From: Rhodobacteraceae bacterium UBA3087 | GTDB lineage: Bacteria; Pseudomonadota; Alphaproteobacteria; Rhodobacterales; Rhodobacteraceae | Assembly: GCA_002367285.1 (NCBI GenBank) | Contig: DFBF01000103.1 | Coordinates: 14,095-23,556 of the forward strand | Direction: 5' to 3' | DNA: 9,462 nt | Shown here: in pieces, positions 1-6,043 of the stretch | How the letters are laid out: each line of letters opens with the position of its first letter | Position numbering within the stretch: position 1 is the first letter of the stretch | Notes under the pieces: model-generated | The model's database searches: none | What the model was told of the DNA's origin: nothing | The model's input: only the letters and a program-made list of their open reading frames with translations | Program-made: the position numbers and the translations under genes

Positions 1-425
1 CCATATTGCCCGGCGGTTGAGCTGGTGATGGTGATCACCCCCGCGCCCCGGTCCTTCATCATCGGGGCCGCGTATTTCGCCGCCAGAAACGCCCCCTCCA
101 GGTTCACCGACACGCAGACGCGCCAGTCCTCCAGCGTGATGTCTTCGACCAAAGCCGTCGGACCGGCAACGCCCGCATTGGCACATAAAACGTCCAACCC
201 ACCCCACTTTACGTTGATTTCCTTGAATAAATCTGACACCGCGGCCTCGTCCGCCGCATCAACCCGACGCCCAACCCAGCCCTTGGGCAGGTCGGCCAGC
301 GTGTCCCGGTCCACGTCCGTGACCCAGACCCGCGCGCCAGCGCTTGCGAACGCTTCGCCCATGGCGCGCCCGATGCCGGATGCGCCTGCGGTGATCAGAA
401 CGCGGGCATGGTCCAGCCCCCTCAC
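1..425 (-). CDS. SDR family oxidoreductase, partial (3' end outside window)
   Basis: This is the N-terminal ~141 residues of a classical short-chain dehydrogenase/reductase; the C-terminal part runs off the left edge. The NAD(P)-binding motif TAGASGIG is at about residues 12-19, with Ala replacing the first Gly of the usual TGxxxGxG. Asp37 after beta-2 (VTDVD) suggests a preference for NAD(H). ANAG is at 82-85 and the structural Asn of VNLEGAF at about 108. The serine stretch ITSS at 133-136 supplies the catalytic Ser; the YxxxK motif would lie just outside the window. I chose the GTG start at 425 because it overlaps the stop of the carnitine dehydrogenase gene (GTGA), implying translational coupling; the nearby ATG is out of frame. 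As the last visible gene of the carnitine operon, it may act on a carnitine-related alcohol or aldehyde, but its substrate cannot be read from the sequence. Confidence 0.9.
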   Translation of the reverse strand, partial: MRGLDHARVLITAGASGIGRAMGEAFASAGARVWVTDVDRDTLADLPKGWVGRRVDAADEAAVSDLFKEINVKWGGLDVLCANAGVAGPTALVEDITLEDWRVCVSVNLEGAFLAAKYAAPMMKDRGAGVITITSSTAGQY

Positions 426-1870
426 GGCGTCACCGAAATGGCGCGCCCGACGCCATCGGGGCGCGGCAGATCCGCGTGCGCCGTGGCAATCTCGACCAGC
501 TTGGCCTCGACATGTGGCGCGGGTGGCGCGGGGCGGCGGCTTTCCAGGCTGACATGCAGCAGGAAATGTTCGCCGGTCGCCAACAGGCGGTCACCTTCGA
601 ACATCTGGTGGAACAGGTGCATCTTCTTGCCCGCCCCCATCAGGCAGGTGGTTTCGACCCGGATGCGCGCGCCCAGGTGGGCCTCGCCAATATGGCGGAT
701 ATGGGTTTCTGCGGTGAAGTAACTGCCCCCCGTCGCGATGTAATCCGTGTCACAGCCGATGATTTCCATGAACCGGTCCGTGCCGCGCGCAAACGCGTCC
801 AGGTATCGGCTTTCGGTCATGTGGCCATTGTAATCCAGCCAATCGACGGGAATGGCAGTCGACAGGGTGGCGATGGGTTTGGCGATCTCGACCTTGGGCG
901 GCCCCATGCGCCGGTCCTGTTCATTCAGCAACGCACCCGCGCCCCAATCGCGCGCCTTCAGGGCCCGCATCATACCGACCAGGTTGTCGTCACGAATACG
1001 CTCCAGCTCGCGGATCGTGTGCATGCCCGATTGCGCGTCGGACTGGTCGGCGATCAGATCGACCAATTCGTCCGTGAATTCGGGCACATCCATCAGTTTG
1101 GTCCAAGGCCATTTCAGACAGGGGCCGAACTGCGCCATGAAGTGTTTCATGCCCGCCTCGCCCCCGGCGACGCGATAGGTTTCAAACAGCCCCATCTGCG
1201 CCCATCGCAACCCGAACCCGAACCGCATGATGTCGTCGATTTCCTGTGTCGTGGCGATGCCATCGCTGACCAGCCACAGCGCTTCGCGCCAGACAGCTTC
1301 AAGCAGGCGGTCGGCCACGTGGGCATCTATTTCCTTTTTGATTTCAACCGGTTTCATGCCGATTTCGGTCAGGATCTCGGTCGCGCGCGTGCGGATTTCG
1401 CCCGGATTGGCGGCCGTAGGCACGACCTCGACCACCGGCAACAGGTATACCGGGTTGAACGGGTGGGCGACCAGCACCTGATGCGGGCGGCTCAACCCCG
1501 CCTGCAGCTCGCTGGGTTTGAACCCTGAGGTCGATGAGCCAACGATGGTTTCCGCGCCGATGGCATCCATCAGCGCGCCATAGACCTTCTGTTTCAGCTC
1601 CAGCCGCTCGGGTACGCTTTCCTGCACCCAGGTGGCCCCGGCGACGGCCTCGGTCAGATCGTCATGGAAGGTCAATGCGCCCTCCTCGGGCATCGACACA
1701 TCCGACAGGCCGGGCAAGGACCGGCGCGCGTTGTCCAGCACTTCGCCGATCTTGCGCTGTGCTTCGGGATCGGGGTCAAATACCCGCACGTCCCAGCCCA
1801 TCAGCAGGAACCGCGCGGCCCAGCCGCCCCCGATTACACCGCCACCGATAATTGCCGCTGTTTTGGTCAT
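422..1870 (-). CDS. lcdH: L-carnitine 3-dehydrogenase fused to acyl-CoA thioesterase domain
   Basis: This 482-residue protein is predicted to be cytoplasmic. It should oxidise L-carnitine to 3-dehydrocarnitine with NAD+ and, through its C-terminal domain, hydrolyse betainyl-CoA to glycine betaine. Residues 1-190 form a 3-hydroxyacyl-CoA-dehydrogenase-type Rossmann domain. The dinucleotide motif GGGVIGGG is at 9-16, followed by Asp32 (FDPDP), which favours NAD. GSSTSG is at 111-116, the catalytic His136 in HPFNP and the partner Glu148. Residues ~190-320 are the helical C-terminal dehydrogenase domain. Residues ~330-460 are a hot-dog (4HBT) thioesterase with LDYNGHM at 345-351, where Asp346 is the likely catalytic acid. 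Single-domain carnitine dehydrogenases are ~320 residues, so this is a real fusion; such fusions are known in alphaproteobacteria such as Sinorhizobium. The ATG at 1870 has GAGGG six bases upstream, overlapping the stop of the preceding lipoprotein gene. Confidence 0.95.
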   Translation of the reverse strand: MTKTAAIIGGGVIGGGWAARFLLMGWDVRVFDPDPEAQRKIGEVLDNARRSLPGLSDVSMPEEGALTFHDDLTEAVAGATWVQESVPERLELKQKVYGALMDAIGAETIVGSSTSGFKPSELQAGLSRPHQVLVAHPFNPVYLLPVVEVVPTAANPGEIRTRATEILTEIGMKPVEIKKEIDAHVADRLLEAVWREALWLVSDGIATTQEIDDIMRFGFGLRWAQMGLFETYRVAGGEAGMKHFMAQFGPCLKWPWTKLMDVPEFTDELVDLIADQSDAQSGMHTIRELERIRDDNLVGMMRALKARDWGAGALLNEQDRRMGPPKVEIAKPIATLSTAIPVDWLDYNGHMTESRYLDAFARGTDRFMEIIGCDTDYIATGGSYFTAETHIRHIGEAHLGARIRVETTCLMGAGKKMHLFHQMFEGDRLLATGEHFLLHVSLESRRPAPPAPHVEAKLVEIATAHADLPRPDGVGRAISVTP

Positions 1871-1879
1871 GGTTTTCCC

Positions 1880-2224
1880 TCAGTCCACACAGATTTCGAC
1901 CTCTTCTCCGTCATCTTCGACATAGCCATAGCAGCCGAACATAGGCGTCACGCTTTGGCATTGGCGGCCCGTGTCCGTGACCAGGCATTCACCAGCGCAA
2001 TCGGCACCCTGCTGGCAGGATTGGCCTGCGTCCGGCAAGGTCGTGAAGCACATATATGTGGCGAAGATCCCGCCGCGCCGGAACGTGCCACCCTCAGCCT
2101 CGCAAGCCGTCCGGTCCTGGCGCAACTGGCTGACGGGCGGGTCGCCCTTTTGGCGATCAAACCCATCATCCTGACAGCCAGCCAATGCCAGCGCCCCAAG
2201 CAATATAAATACCTTGCGCATCAT
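1880..2224 (-). CDS. Small cysteine-rich lipoprotein of unknown function
   Basis: This 114-residue protein matches no family I recognise. It starts with a short basic N-region (MMRK), a hydrophobic stretch and the lipobox LALAGC, giving a lipidated Cys17 and signal peptidase II cleavage. The mature part has eight further cysteines (41, 59, 70, 76, 80, 89, 98, 112), an even number that suggests disulfide bonding in the periplasm. The C-terminus is acidic (EDDGEEVEICVD). The start ATG at 2224 overlaps the lipocalin stop as ATGA; a second ATG at 2221 would shorten the protein by one residue. It sits between the lipocalin and carnitine dehydrogenase genes, nine bases before the latter, so it is clearly co-transcribed. 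A role in the envelope during carnitine or betaine uptake is possible from context only. Confidence 0.85.
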   Translation of the reverse strand: MMRKVFILLGALALAGCQDDGFDRQKGDPPVSQLRQDRTACEAEGGTFRRGGIFATYMCFTTLPDAGQSCQQGADCAGECLVTDTGRQCQSVTPMFGCYGYVEDDGEEVEICVD

Positions 2225-2766
2225 TTCCCCCGCAACTGGGCCAGGTCATAGCCATTGAATTTCAAAATCTCGCGCGCCGCTTTGATGCGGTCAGCGCCGC
2301 CCGTTTTGCTGCGATCCAGGATCCAGCCGAACGACCCTGACGGCGTGCCCACCACCGCCGTGCGGTAATCGGCATCGACCCACAGCACCCAGTATTCGGT
2401 GGCGTATGGCGGTGTGCCCGCGACCAGTCGCCCGGCCATGGGTTGGGCGACATCATAGATGTCCAACACGCCCCAGCCGCCCCGACGCGGGCCGAACACG
2501 GCAATCTGGGCAATGCGACCATCCGCCCCCGCACGGAATTCGACCGCGCCGGGAATGACCTGTTCTTCCGGGTCGGTGAACTCGGCGCGAATGTGCCACA
2601 TGCCGGAAAACCGGTCCGGTTCGAACCGGGTGGTCGACGCGATATTCACCTTTCTGTCGCGATAGAACCCGGGGGCGCCTGCGCCGCCACCCAGGCAGCC
2701 CGACAGCAGAAAAACCGCCGACAAGCCCATGATTTTTTGCCCAAATCTCACCATTGAGAATGTCAC
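2221..2766 (-). CDS. Lipocalin family lipoprotein (Blc-like)
   Basis: This 181-residue protein is predicted to be an outer-membrane or periplasmic lipoprotein that could bind a small hydrophobic ligand or membrane lipid. It has a hydrophobic signal segment and lipobox LLSGC with lipidated Cys24. The lipocalin signature RFSGMWHIRAEF is at about 52-63, containing the invariant Trp57. A second conserved strand region, YWVLWVDADYRTAVVGTP (125-142), followed by GWILDRS resembles bacterial Blc. Length is normal for the family. The start is GTG at 2766, with AGGAG (2775-2779 on the minus strand) eight bases upstream; Met5 is a less likely start. It lies 63 bp after the BKACE gene and overlaps the next lipoprotein gene by four bases, so it belongs to the carnitine operon. 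Its ligand is unknown; carnitine itself is very polar, so an acylcarnitine would be a better guess, but this is speculation. Confidence 0.9.
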   Translation of the reverse strand: MTFSMVRFGQKIMGLSAVFLLSGCLGGGAGAPGFYRDRKVNIASTTRFEPDRFSGMWHIRAEFTDPEEQVIPGAVEFRAGADGRIAQIAVFGPRRGGWGVLDIYDVAQPMAGRLVAGTPPYATEYWVLWVDADYRTAVVGTPSGSFGWILDRSKTGGADRIKAAREILKFNGYDLAQLRGK

Positions 2767-2829
2767 TATTCTGTCTCCTCTGCCCCTGCGTGGATACGCC
2801 GGAACAGGCTTAGCCGATCTGACCCGCGC

Positions 2830-3747
2830 TTACATCCCCTGGGGCGCGCGTTTCACCAGGCCCAGGGCCTCGCGCACCTCGGCGGGGCCGATGATGCGCG
2901 CACCCATGTTGGTGACGATGGTTGCGGCGCGTTCGACCAGTTGGGCGTTGGTTGCCAGCACGCCCTTGTCCAGCCACAGGTTGTCCTCCAGCCCGACGCG
3001 CACATTGCCACCCGCCAGCACCGCCGCCGCCGCATAGGCCATCTGATCGCGCCCCAGGCTAAAGGCCGAGAACGTCCAGTCATCGGGCACATTATTCACC
3101 ATCGCCATAAAGGTGTTCATGTCATTGGGCGCGCCCCAAGGCACGCCCATGCACAGCTGAACCAACGCCGGGCTGTCCAGCACGCCGTCTTTGACCAGCT
3201 GTTTGGCGTGCCACAGGTGGCCGGTGTCAAACGCTTCGATTTCCGGCTTCACGCCCATGTGCGTCATCATGCGGCCCATGGCCTCCAACATGCCGGGCGT
3301 GTTCGTCATGACGTAATCGGCCTCGGCAAAGTTCATCGTGCCGCAGTCCAGCGTGCAGATTTCCGGCAGGCACTGTTTCACATGTTCTACCCGTGCGGCG
3401 GCGCCAATCATGTCGGTGGCGTCCGCATTCACAGGAAACGGCGCTTCGGGGGCGCCAAACACGATGTCGCCGCCCATGCCTGCGGTCAGGTTCAACACCA
3501 CATCCACGTCGCTTTCGCGCACCCGTTCGGTCAGCTCGCGGTACAGATCCAGACGACGCGAGGGCGCACCGGTGTCGGGGTCACGCACGTGACAATGCAC
3601 AATCGCCGCCCCCGCGCGCGCCGCGTCAATCGCCGCATTGGCGATCTGTTCGGGGCTGCGCGGCACATGGTGGCTGCGGTCCTGGCTGCCGCCTGATCCG
3701 GTCACAGCGGCGGTGATAAAGACGTCTTTGTTCATGGTCAGGGGCAT
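2830..3747 (-). CDS. cdhC: BKACE-family beta-keto acid cleavage enzyme, probably dehydrocarnitine-specific
   Basis: This 305-residue TIM-barrel enzyme belongs to the family named after 3-keto-5-aminohexanoate cleavage enzyme. Here it most likely converts 3-dehydrocarnitine plus acetyl-CoA to betainyl-CoA plus acetoacetate. Zinc ligands are visible as HCH (His51, His53) and Glu254 in GLEDN. Other conserved segments are VRDPDTG (54-60), LDCGTMNF (133-140), EAFDTGH (171-177) and the substrate-loop region GVPWGAPNDMNTF (201-213). Length is typical. I chose ATG at 3747 because GAGGAGA lies at an ideal seven-base distance; the ATG at 3735 is a weaker option. The open frame continues upstream to 4005, but that part is antisense to the regulator gene and has no family similarity. 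It is the first gene of the operon, divergent from the regulator. Substrate assignment rests on its association with lcdH and is strong but inferred. Confidence 0.93.
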   Translation of the reverse strand: MPLTMNKDVFITAAVTGSGGSQDRSHHVPRSPEQIANAAIDAARAGAAIVHCHVRDPDTGAPSRRLDLYRELTERVRESDVDVVLNLTAGMGGDIVFGAPEAPFPVNADATDMIGAAARVEHVKQCLPEICTLDCGTMNFAEADYVMTNTPGMLEAMGRMMTHMGVKPEIEAFDTGHLWHAKQLVKDGVLDSPALVQLCMGVPWGAPNDMNTFMAMVNNVPDDWTFSAFSLGRDQMAYAAAAVLAGGNVRVGLEDNLWLDKGVLATNAQLVERAATIVTNMGARIIGPAEVREALGLVKRAPQGM

Positions 3748-3771
3748 GGAGTCTCTCCTCTTTCCCCCGAT

Positions 3772-3795
3772 CTTGGCGGGGTTGCGGCGCTTGGC
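3772..3795 (+). promoter_or_regulatory. Direct-repeat candidate operator in the divergent carnitine promoter
   Basis: The hexamer CTTGGC occurs at 3772-3777 and again at 3790-3795, an 18-bp centre-to-centre direct repeat in the 72-bp gap between the BKACE gene and its divergent regulator. AraC-type domains have two helix-turn-helix units and often bind direct repeats, so this is a candidate binding site for the adjacent regulator. Six-base repeats can arise by chance, so the call is tentative. Confidence 0.35.
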
Positions 3796-3810
3796 TTTGC
3801 GATTTACGAT
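3782..3810 (+). promoter_or_regulatory. Candidate promoter of the regulator gene
   Basis: TTGCGG (3782-3787) is followed after 17 bp by TACGAT (3805-3810), a fair match to sigma70 boxes. Transcription would start at about 3817-3820, at or within a few bases of the start codon, giving a leaderless or nearly leaderless mRNA. The -35 hexamer lies between the two CTTGGC repeats, so a protein bound there would block this promoter; autorepression would follow. Confidence 0.4.
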
Positions 3811-3819
3811 CCAGATTTG

Positions 3820-4794
3820 ATGAATGCCGATAAAAATATCTTTTCGCCCGATGCCACGCCCCTGCATATCGGCGTGCTGGTGCTGGACAGCTGCAACATG
3901 CTGTCGCTGGCCGCCGTGCTGGACCCGATGCGGGCGGCGAACCGGCGCGCCGACAAGGCGCTGTTTCGCTGGAGCTTGCTGACCCCGACCGGGGCCGATG
4001 TGCACCTGACCTCAGGCCTGCCGGTCGCGGGCATGGCGGTGAAAGACGCCCCCCCAATGGACGCGTTGTTCACCGTCGCGGGCTTCGCGCTCGAGGACCA
4101 ATCCACCCCCGCCCTGTTGGCGTCTTTGCGCGAAATCGCCGGGCGTGTGACGACCATTGCGGGCATCGACGGCGGCCCCTGGGTTCTGGCGCGGGCCGGG
4201 TTGCTGGACGGGCACAAGGCGACAACCCACTGGGAAGACTTAGAAACCTTCGCCCACCGCTTTGATCAGGTCGATGCGCACCGCGACCGGTACGTCATTG
4301 ACGGGCGCGTGGTGACCACCGGCGGGGCCTCGCCCGCGCTGGACATGATGTTGCACCTGATCCGCGCACGTTTTGGCGAGGCCTTGGCGATGCGTGTTGC
4401 GGCCGCCTTCATCTATGACCCGGTGCATGCAGGGGATGCGCCACAAAGCCTGGCCAGCCCGGCGCGGCTGCGGGCGCGCGCCCCGAAAGTGGCCCGCGCC
4501 ATTCGCATGATGGAACACCATCTGGACGCCCCGCCCAGGACCGCCGAGATCGCCAAATGGGTCGCCTTAACGCCCCGTGCGCTGGAACAACAATTCCGCG
4601 CCGCCCTGGGCACCACGCCAGGCGCGTTTTTCCTGAACCTGCGGCTGGCCGAGGCCTGGCGCCTGGCTGTCGACACCGCACGCCCCGTTCATGACATCGC
4701 GTTGGCAACCGGGTTTACATCCCAAGCCACCTTTGCGCGGGCCTTCAAACAGGCGCATGGGGTGTCGGTCACCGCGCTCAGGCGCGGCCGATAA
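3820..4794 (+). CDS. cdhR: GlxA/CdhR-type transcriptional regulator (DJ-1/PfpI domain plus AraC HTH)
   Basis: This 324-residue protein probably senses carnitine or a breakdown product and controls the divergent operon. Residues ~16-185 form a DJ-1/PfpI (class I amidotransferase-like) sensor domain. At the nucleophile elbow the sequence is AGIDGGPW, so Asp117 stands where active family members have Cys; the domain should bind ligand rather than catalyse. AGLLDGHKATTHWEDLETF (126-144) is a typical GlxA-family segment. Residues ~225-324 are an AraC-type domain with two helix-turn-helix units; the second contains DIALATGFTSQATFARAFK. I use ATG at 3820; an in-frame TTG at 3817 is possible. No Shine-Dalgarno sequence precedes either, and a -10-like hexamer ends at 3810, suggesting a leaderless mRNA. 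GlxA-type regulators next to carnitine genes include CdhR of Pseudomonas; equivalence here is inferred from family and context. Confidence 0.92.
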   Translation: MNADKNIFSPDATPLHIGVLVLDSCNMLSLAAVLDPMRAANRRADKALFRWSLLTPTGADVHLTSGLPVAGMAVKDAPPMDALFTVAGFALEDQSTPALLASLREIAGRVTTIAGIDGGPWVLARAGLLDGHKATTHWEDLETFAHRFDQVDAHRDRYVIDGRVVTTGGASPALDMMLHLIRARFGEALAMRVAAAFIYDPVHAGDAPQSLASPARLRARAPKVARAIRMMEHHLDAPPRTAEIAKWVALTPRALEQQFRAALGTTPGAFFLNLRLAEAWRLAVDTARPVHDIALATGFTSQATFARAFKQAHGVSVTALRRGR

Positions 4795-4809
4795 GGACCA
4801 AAAGCGGGT

Positions 4810-4860
4810 GTTTAACATTTTTAAACATCGTCCGAAAACGGGGTTAAAGATGTTAAACAT
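4810..4860. repeat. AT-rich imperfect inverted repeat with tandem 9-mers
   Basis: Positions 4810-4824 can pair with 4844-4858 over 15 positions with a single G-T wobble; the outer arms GTTTAACAT and ATGTTAAAC are perfect. The 19-base loop holds CCG-AAAA-CGG, a further three-pair mini-stem. The right arm also contains two adjacent near-identical 9-mers, GTTAAAGAT (4843-4851) and GTTAAACAT (4852-4860). The block lies in the 104-bp gap between the convergent regulator and aldo/keto reductase genes and is far more AT-rich than its surroundings. It may be a bidirectional transcription end or a protein-binding site; an ordinary GC-stem, U-tract terminator is not present. Confidence 0.6.
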
Positions 4861-4872
4861 CGCCGATTTCAG

Positions 4873-4892
4873 CCTTTAAAGACCTTAAAGAA
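4873..4892. repeat. Tandem CCTTTAAAGA / CCTTAAAGAA motif
   Basis: Two adjacent ten-base units, CCTTTAAAGA (4873-4882) and CCTTAAAGAA (4883-4892), differ by a one-base offset in the central A/T run; the first contains the palindrome CTTTAAAG. The pair ends six bases before the stop of the aldo/keto reductase gene. Function is unknown; it may be part of the same AT-rich block as the inverted repeat to its left. Confidence 0.4.
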
Positions 4893-4898
4893 TTTCGA

Positions 4899-5942
4899 TC
4901 AGTACGGCATCGGATGGGCGCGATGCGCCGCGTTCAAATCTGCCAGAACCTCATCGTCCAGCTCCAGGTCTTTGCCGTCCAGTATAAGGGCCAGTTGCTC
5001 CATGCTGGAGGCGCCAAAAATGGTCGACCCCATGAAGGGGCGCGAGACCGAAAATGCCAGCGCCATTTGCACCGGGTCCAGCCCGTGTTTTTCGGCAATC
5101 GCCAGATAGGCATCGACCGCTGGGAACACCCGATCCGTGACGCGCCCGCCCAGCTCTGGCTGAGCAGTTTTGCGCGAATGATCCGGCAGCGCGCCGTCCT
5201 GATATTTGCCCGTCAACAGCCCTGTTGCCAGCGGGGAAAAGGCAAGCAAACCAACGCCTTCGTTGACGCACAGTTCGGCCAGGTCCGTGTCGGCCAGACG
5301 GCACAGCAGGCTGTATTCGTTCTGGATCGAAATCACTTCGGGCGCCCCCATGTCGCGCGCGATGCGCAGCCACTGCGCCGTGCCCCAGGCGCTTTCGTTG
5401 GACAGGCCGAAATGGCGGACTTTGCCCGCAGCCACGACCTCGGCCATGGCCCCCAGCACGTCGCGCATGTGGGCTTCGGTGTCCGCGCGGTTTTGCGAGG
5501 ATGGATCATAGGTCCAGTTCTGGCGAAACATGTAACTGCCCCGCACCGGCCAGTGGGTCTGATAGAGGTCGATATAATCCGTCTGCAACCGGTCCAGAGA
5601 CTGGTCAACCGTCTGCAAAATCGTCGCCCCGTCATAGCCTTTTCCGTCGCGCACCCAGCCAGGGTTGTTGCCCGATACCTTGGTGGCGATGACCACATCA
5701 CCCCGCCGCGCGCGCGCCTTAACCCATTGACCAATAACGCGTTCTGTGTCGCCGACCGTGTCCGCGCTGATCGGGTTTACCGGGTACATTTCCGCCGTGT
5801 CGATGAAATTAATGCCGTGATCCAACGCCATGTCGATCTGTTGGTGGCCTTCGTCCATCGTGTTCGTGCTGCCCCAGGTCATCGACCCCAGGCACAGGGC
5901 GCTGACCTCAAGCTGGCCGCCTGCCAGCGTGTTCATTTTCAT
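4899..5942 (-). CDS. Tas-like aldo/keto reductase
   Basis: This 347-residue cytoplasmic NADP(H)-dependent oxidoreductase reduces aldehydes or ketones; the physiological substrate is not known. The complete catalytic tetrad is visible: Asp48 (NFIDTAEMY), Tyr53, Lys88 (ATKVSG) and His130 (YQTHWP). Near the C-terminus, STIFGASSMEQL is the cofactor-binding segment. Sequence pattern and length closely follow E. coli Tas, including DTAEMYPV near the N-terminus, LQTDYIDLYQTHWP, GLSNESAWG and IQNEYSLL. I chose ATG at 5942 because AAGGAG (5951-5956 on the minus strand) lies eight bases upstream; the open frame to 6029 is non-coding extension that would overlap the SOS-type promoter of the divergent gene. 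It is a single-gene unit, convergent with the regulator and divergent from the imuA-like gene, and has no evident link to the carnitine operon. Confidence 0.93.
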   Translation of the reverse strand: MKMNTLAGGQLEVSALCLGSMTWGSTNTMDEGHQQIDMALDHGINFIDTAEMYPVNPISADTVGDTERVIGQWVKARARRGDVVIATKVSGNNPGWVRDGKGYDGATILQTVDQSLDRLQTDYIDLYQTHWPVRGSYMFRQNWTYDPSSQNRADTEAHMRDVLGAMAEVVAAGKVRHFGLSNESAWGTAQWLRIARDMGAPEVISIQNEYSLLCRLADTDLAELCVNEGVGLLAFSPLATGLLTGKYQDGALPDHSRKTAQPELGGRVTDRVFPAVDAYLAIAEKHGLDPVQMALAFSVSRPFMGSTIFGASSMEQLALILDGKDLELDDEVLADLNAAHRAHPMPY

Positions 5943-6008
5943 GCGCGTGTCTCCTTGGTTTGGGGGAAGTTTGCCGATTGAGCGGCCAAGGGCAAGGTGA
6001 TTTCCGGG

Positions 6009-6037
6009 TTGAGGACATAAGGTGAACATCGTAAAGT
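6009..6037 (+). promoter_or_regulatory. Candidate SOS promoter with LexA-box-like sequence
   Basis: TTGAGG (6009-6014) and TAAAGT (6032-6037) are separated by 17 bp, a plausible sigma70 pair. Between and overlapping them is GGAC (6013-6016), seven bases, then GAAC (6024-6027). This matches the direct-repeat LexA box of alphaproteobacteria (GAAC-N7-GAAC on this strand) with one mismatch. LexA bound there would cover the promoter. The predicted transcription start coincides with the ATG at 6044, so the mRNA may be leaderless. Confidence 0.5.
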
Positions 6038-6043
6038 GACGCG

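Noticed and set aside
476..1528. Long plus-strand open frame (350 codons) opposite the carnitine dehydrogenase gene
   Set aside because: It is antisense to a clearly homologous gene, is rich in His, Arg and Gln as expected for a shadow frame in GC-rich DNA, and has no recognisable domain.
2786..2800. Internal terminator between the BKACE and lipocalin genes
   Set aside because: Only a four-pair hairpin (GCGT/ACGC at 2788-2799) is present with no T-run, so the operon is probably read through.
3748..4005. N-terminal extension of the BKACE open frame
   Set aside because: It would overlap the regulator gene, lacks family similarity, and the ATG at 3747 has an ideal Shine-Dalgarno sequence.
4914..5981. 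Plus-strand open frame (355 codons) opposite the aldo/keto reductase gene
   Set aside because: The other strand carries the full catalytic tetrad and a good ribosome-binding site; this frame has shadow composition and no family resemblance.
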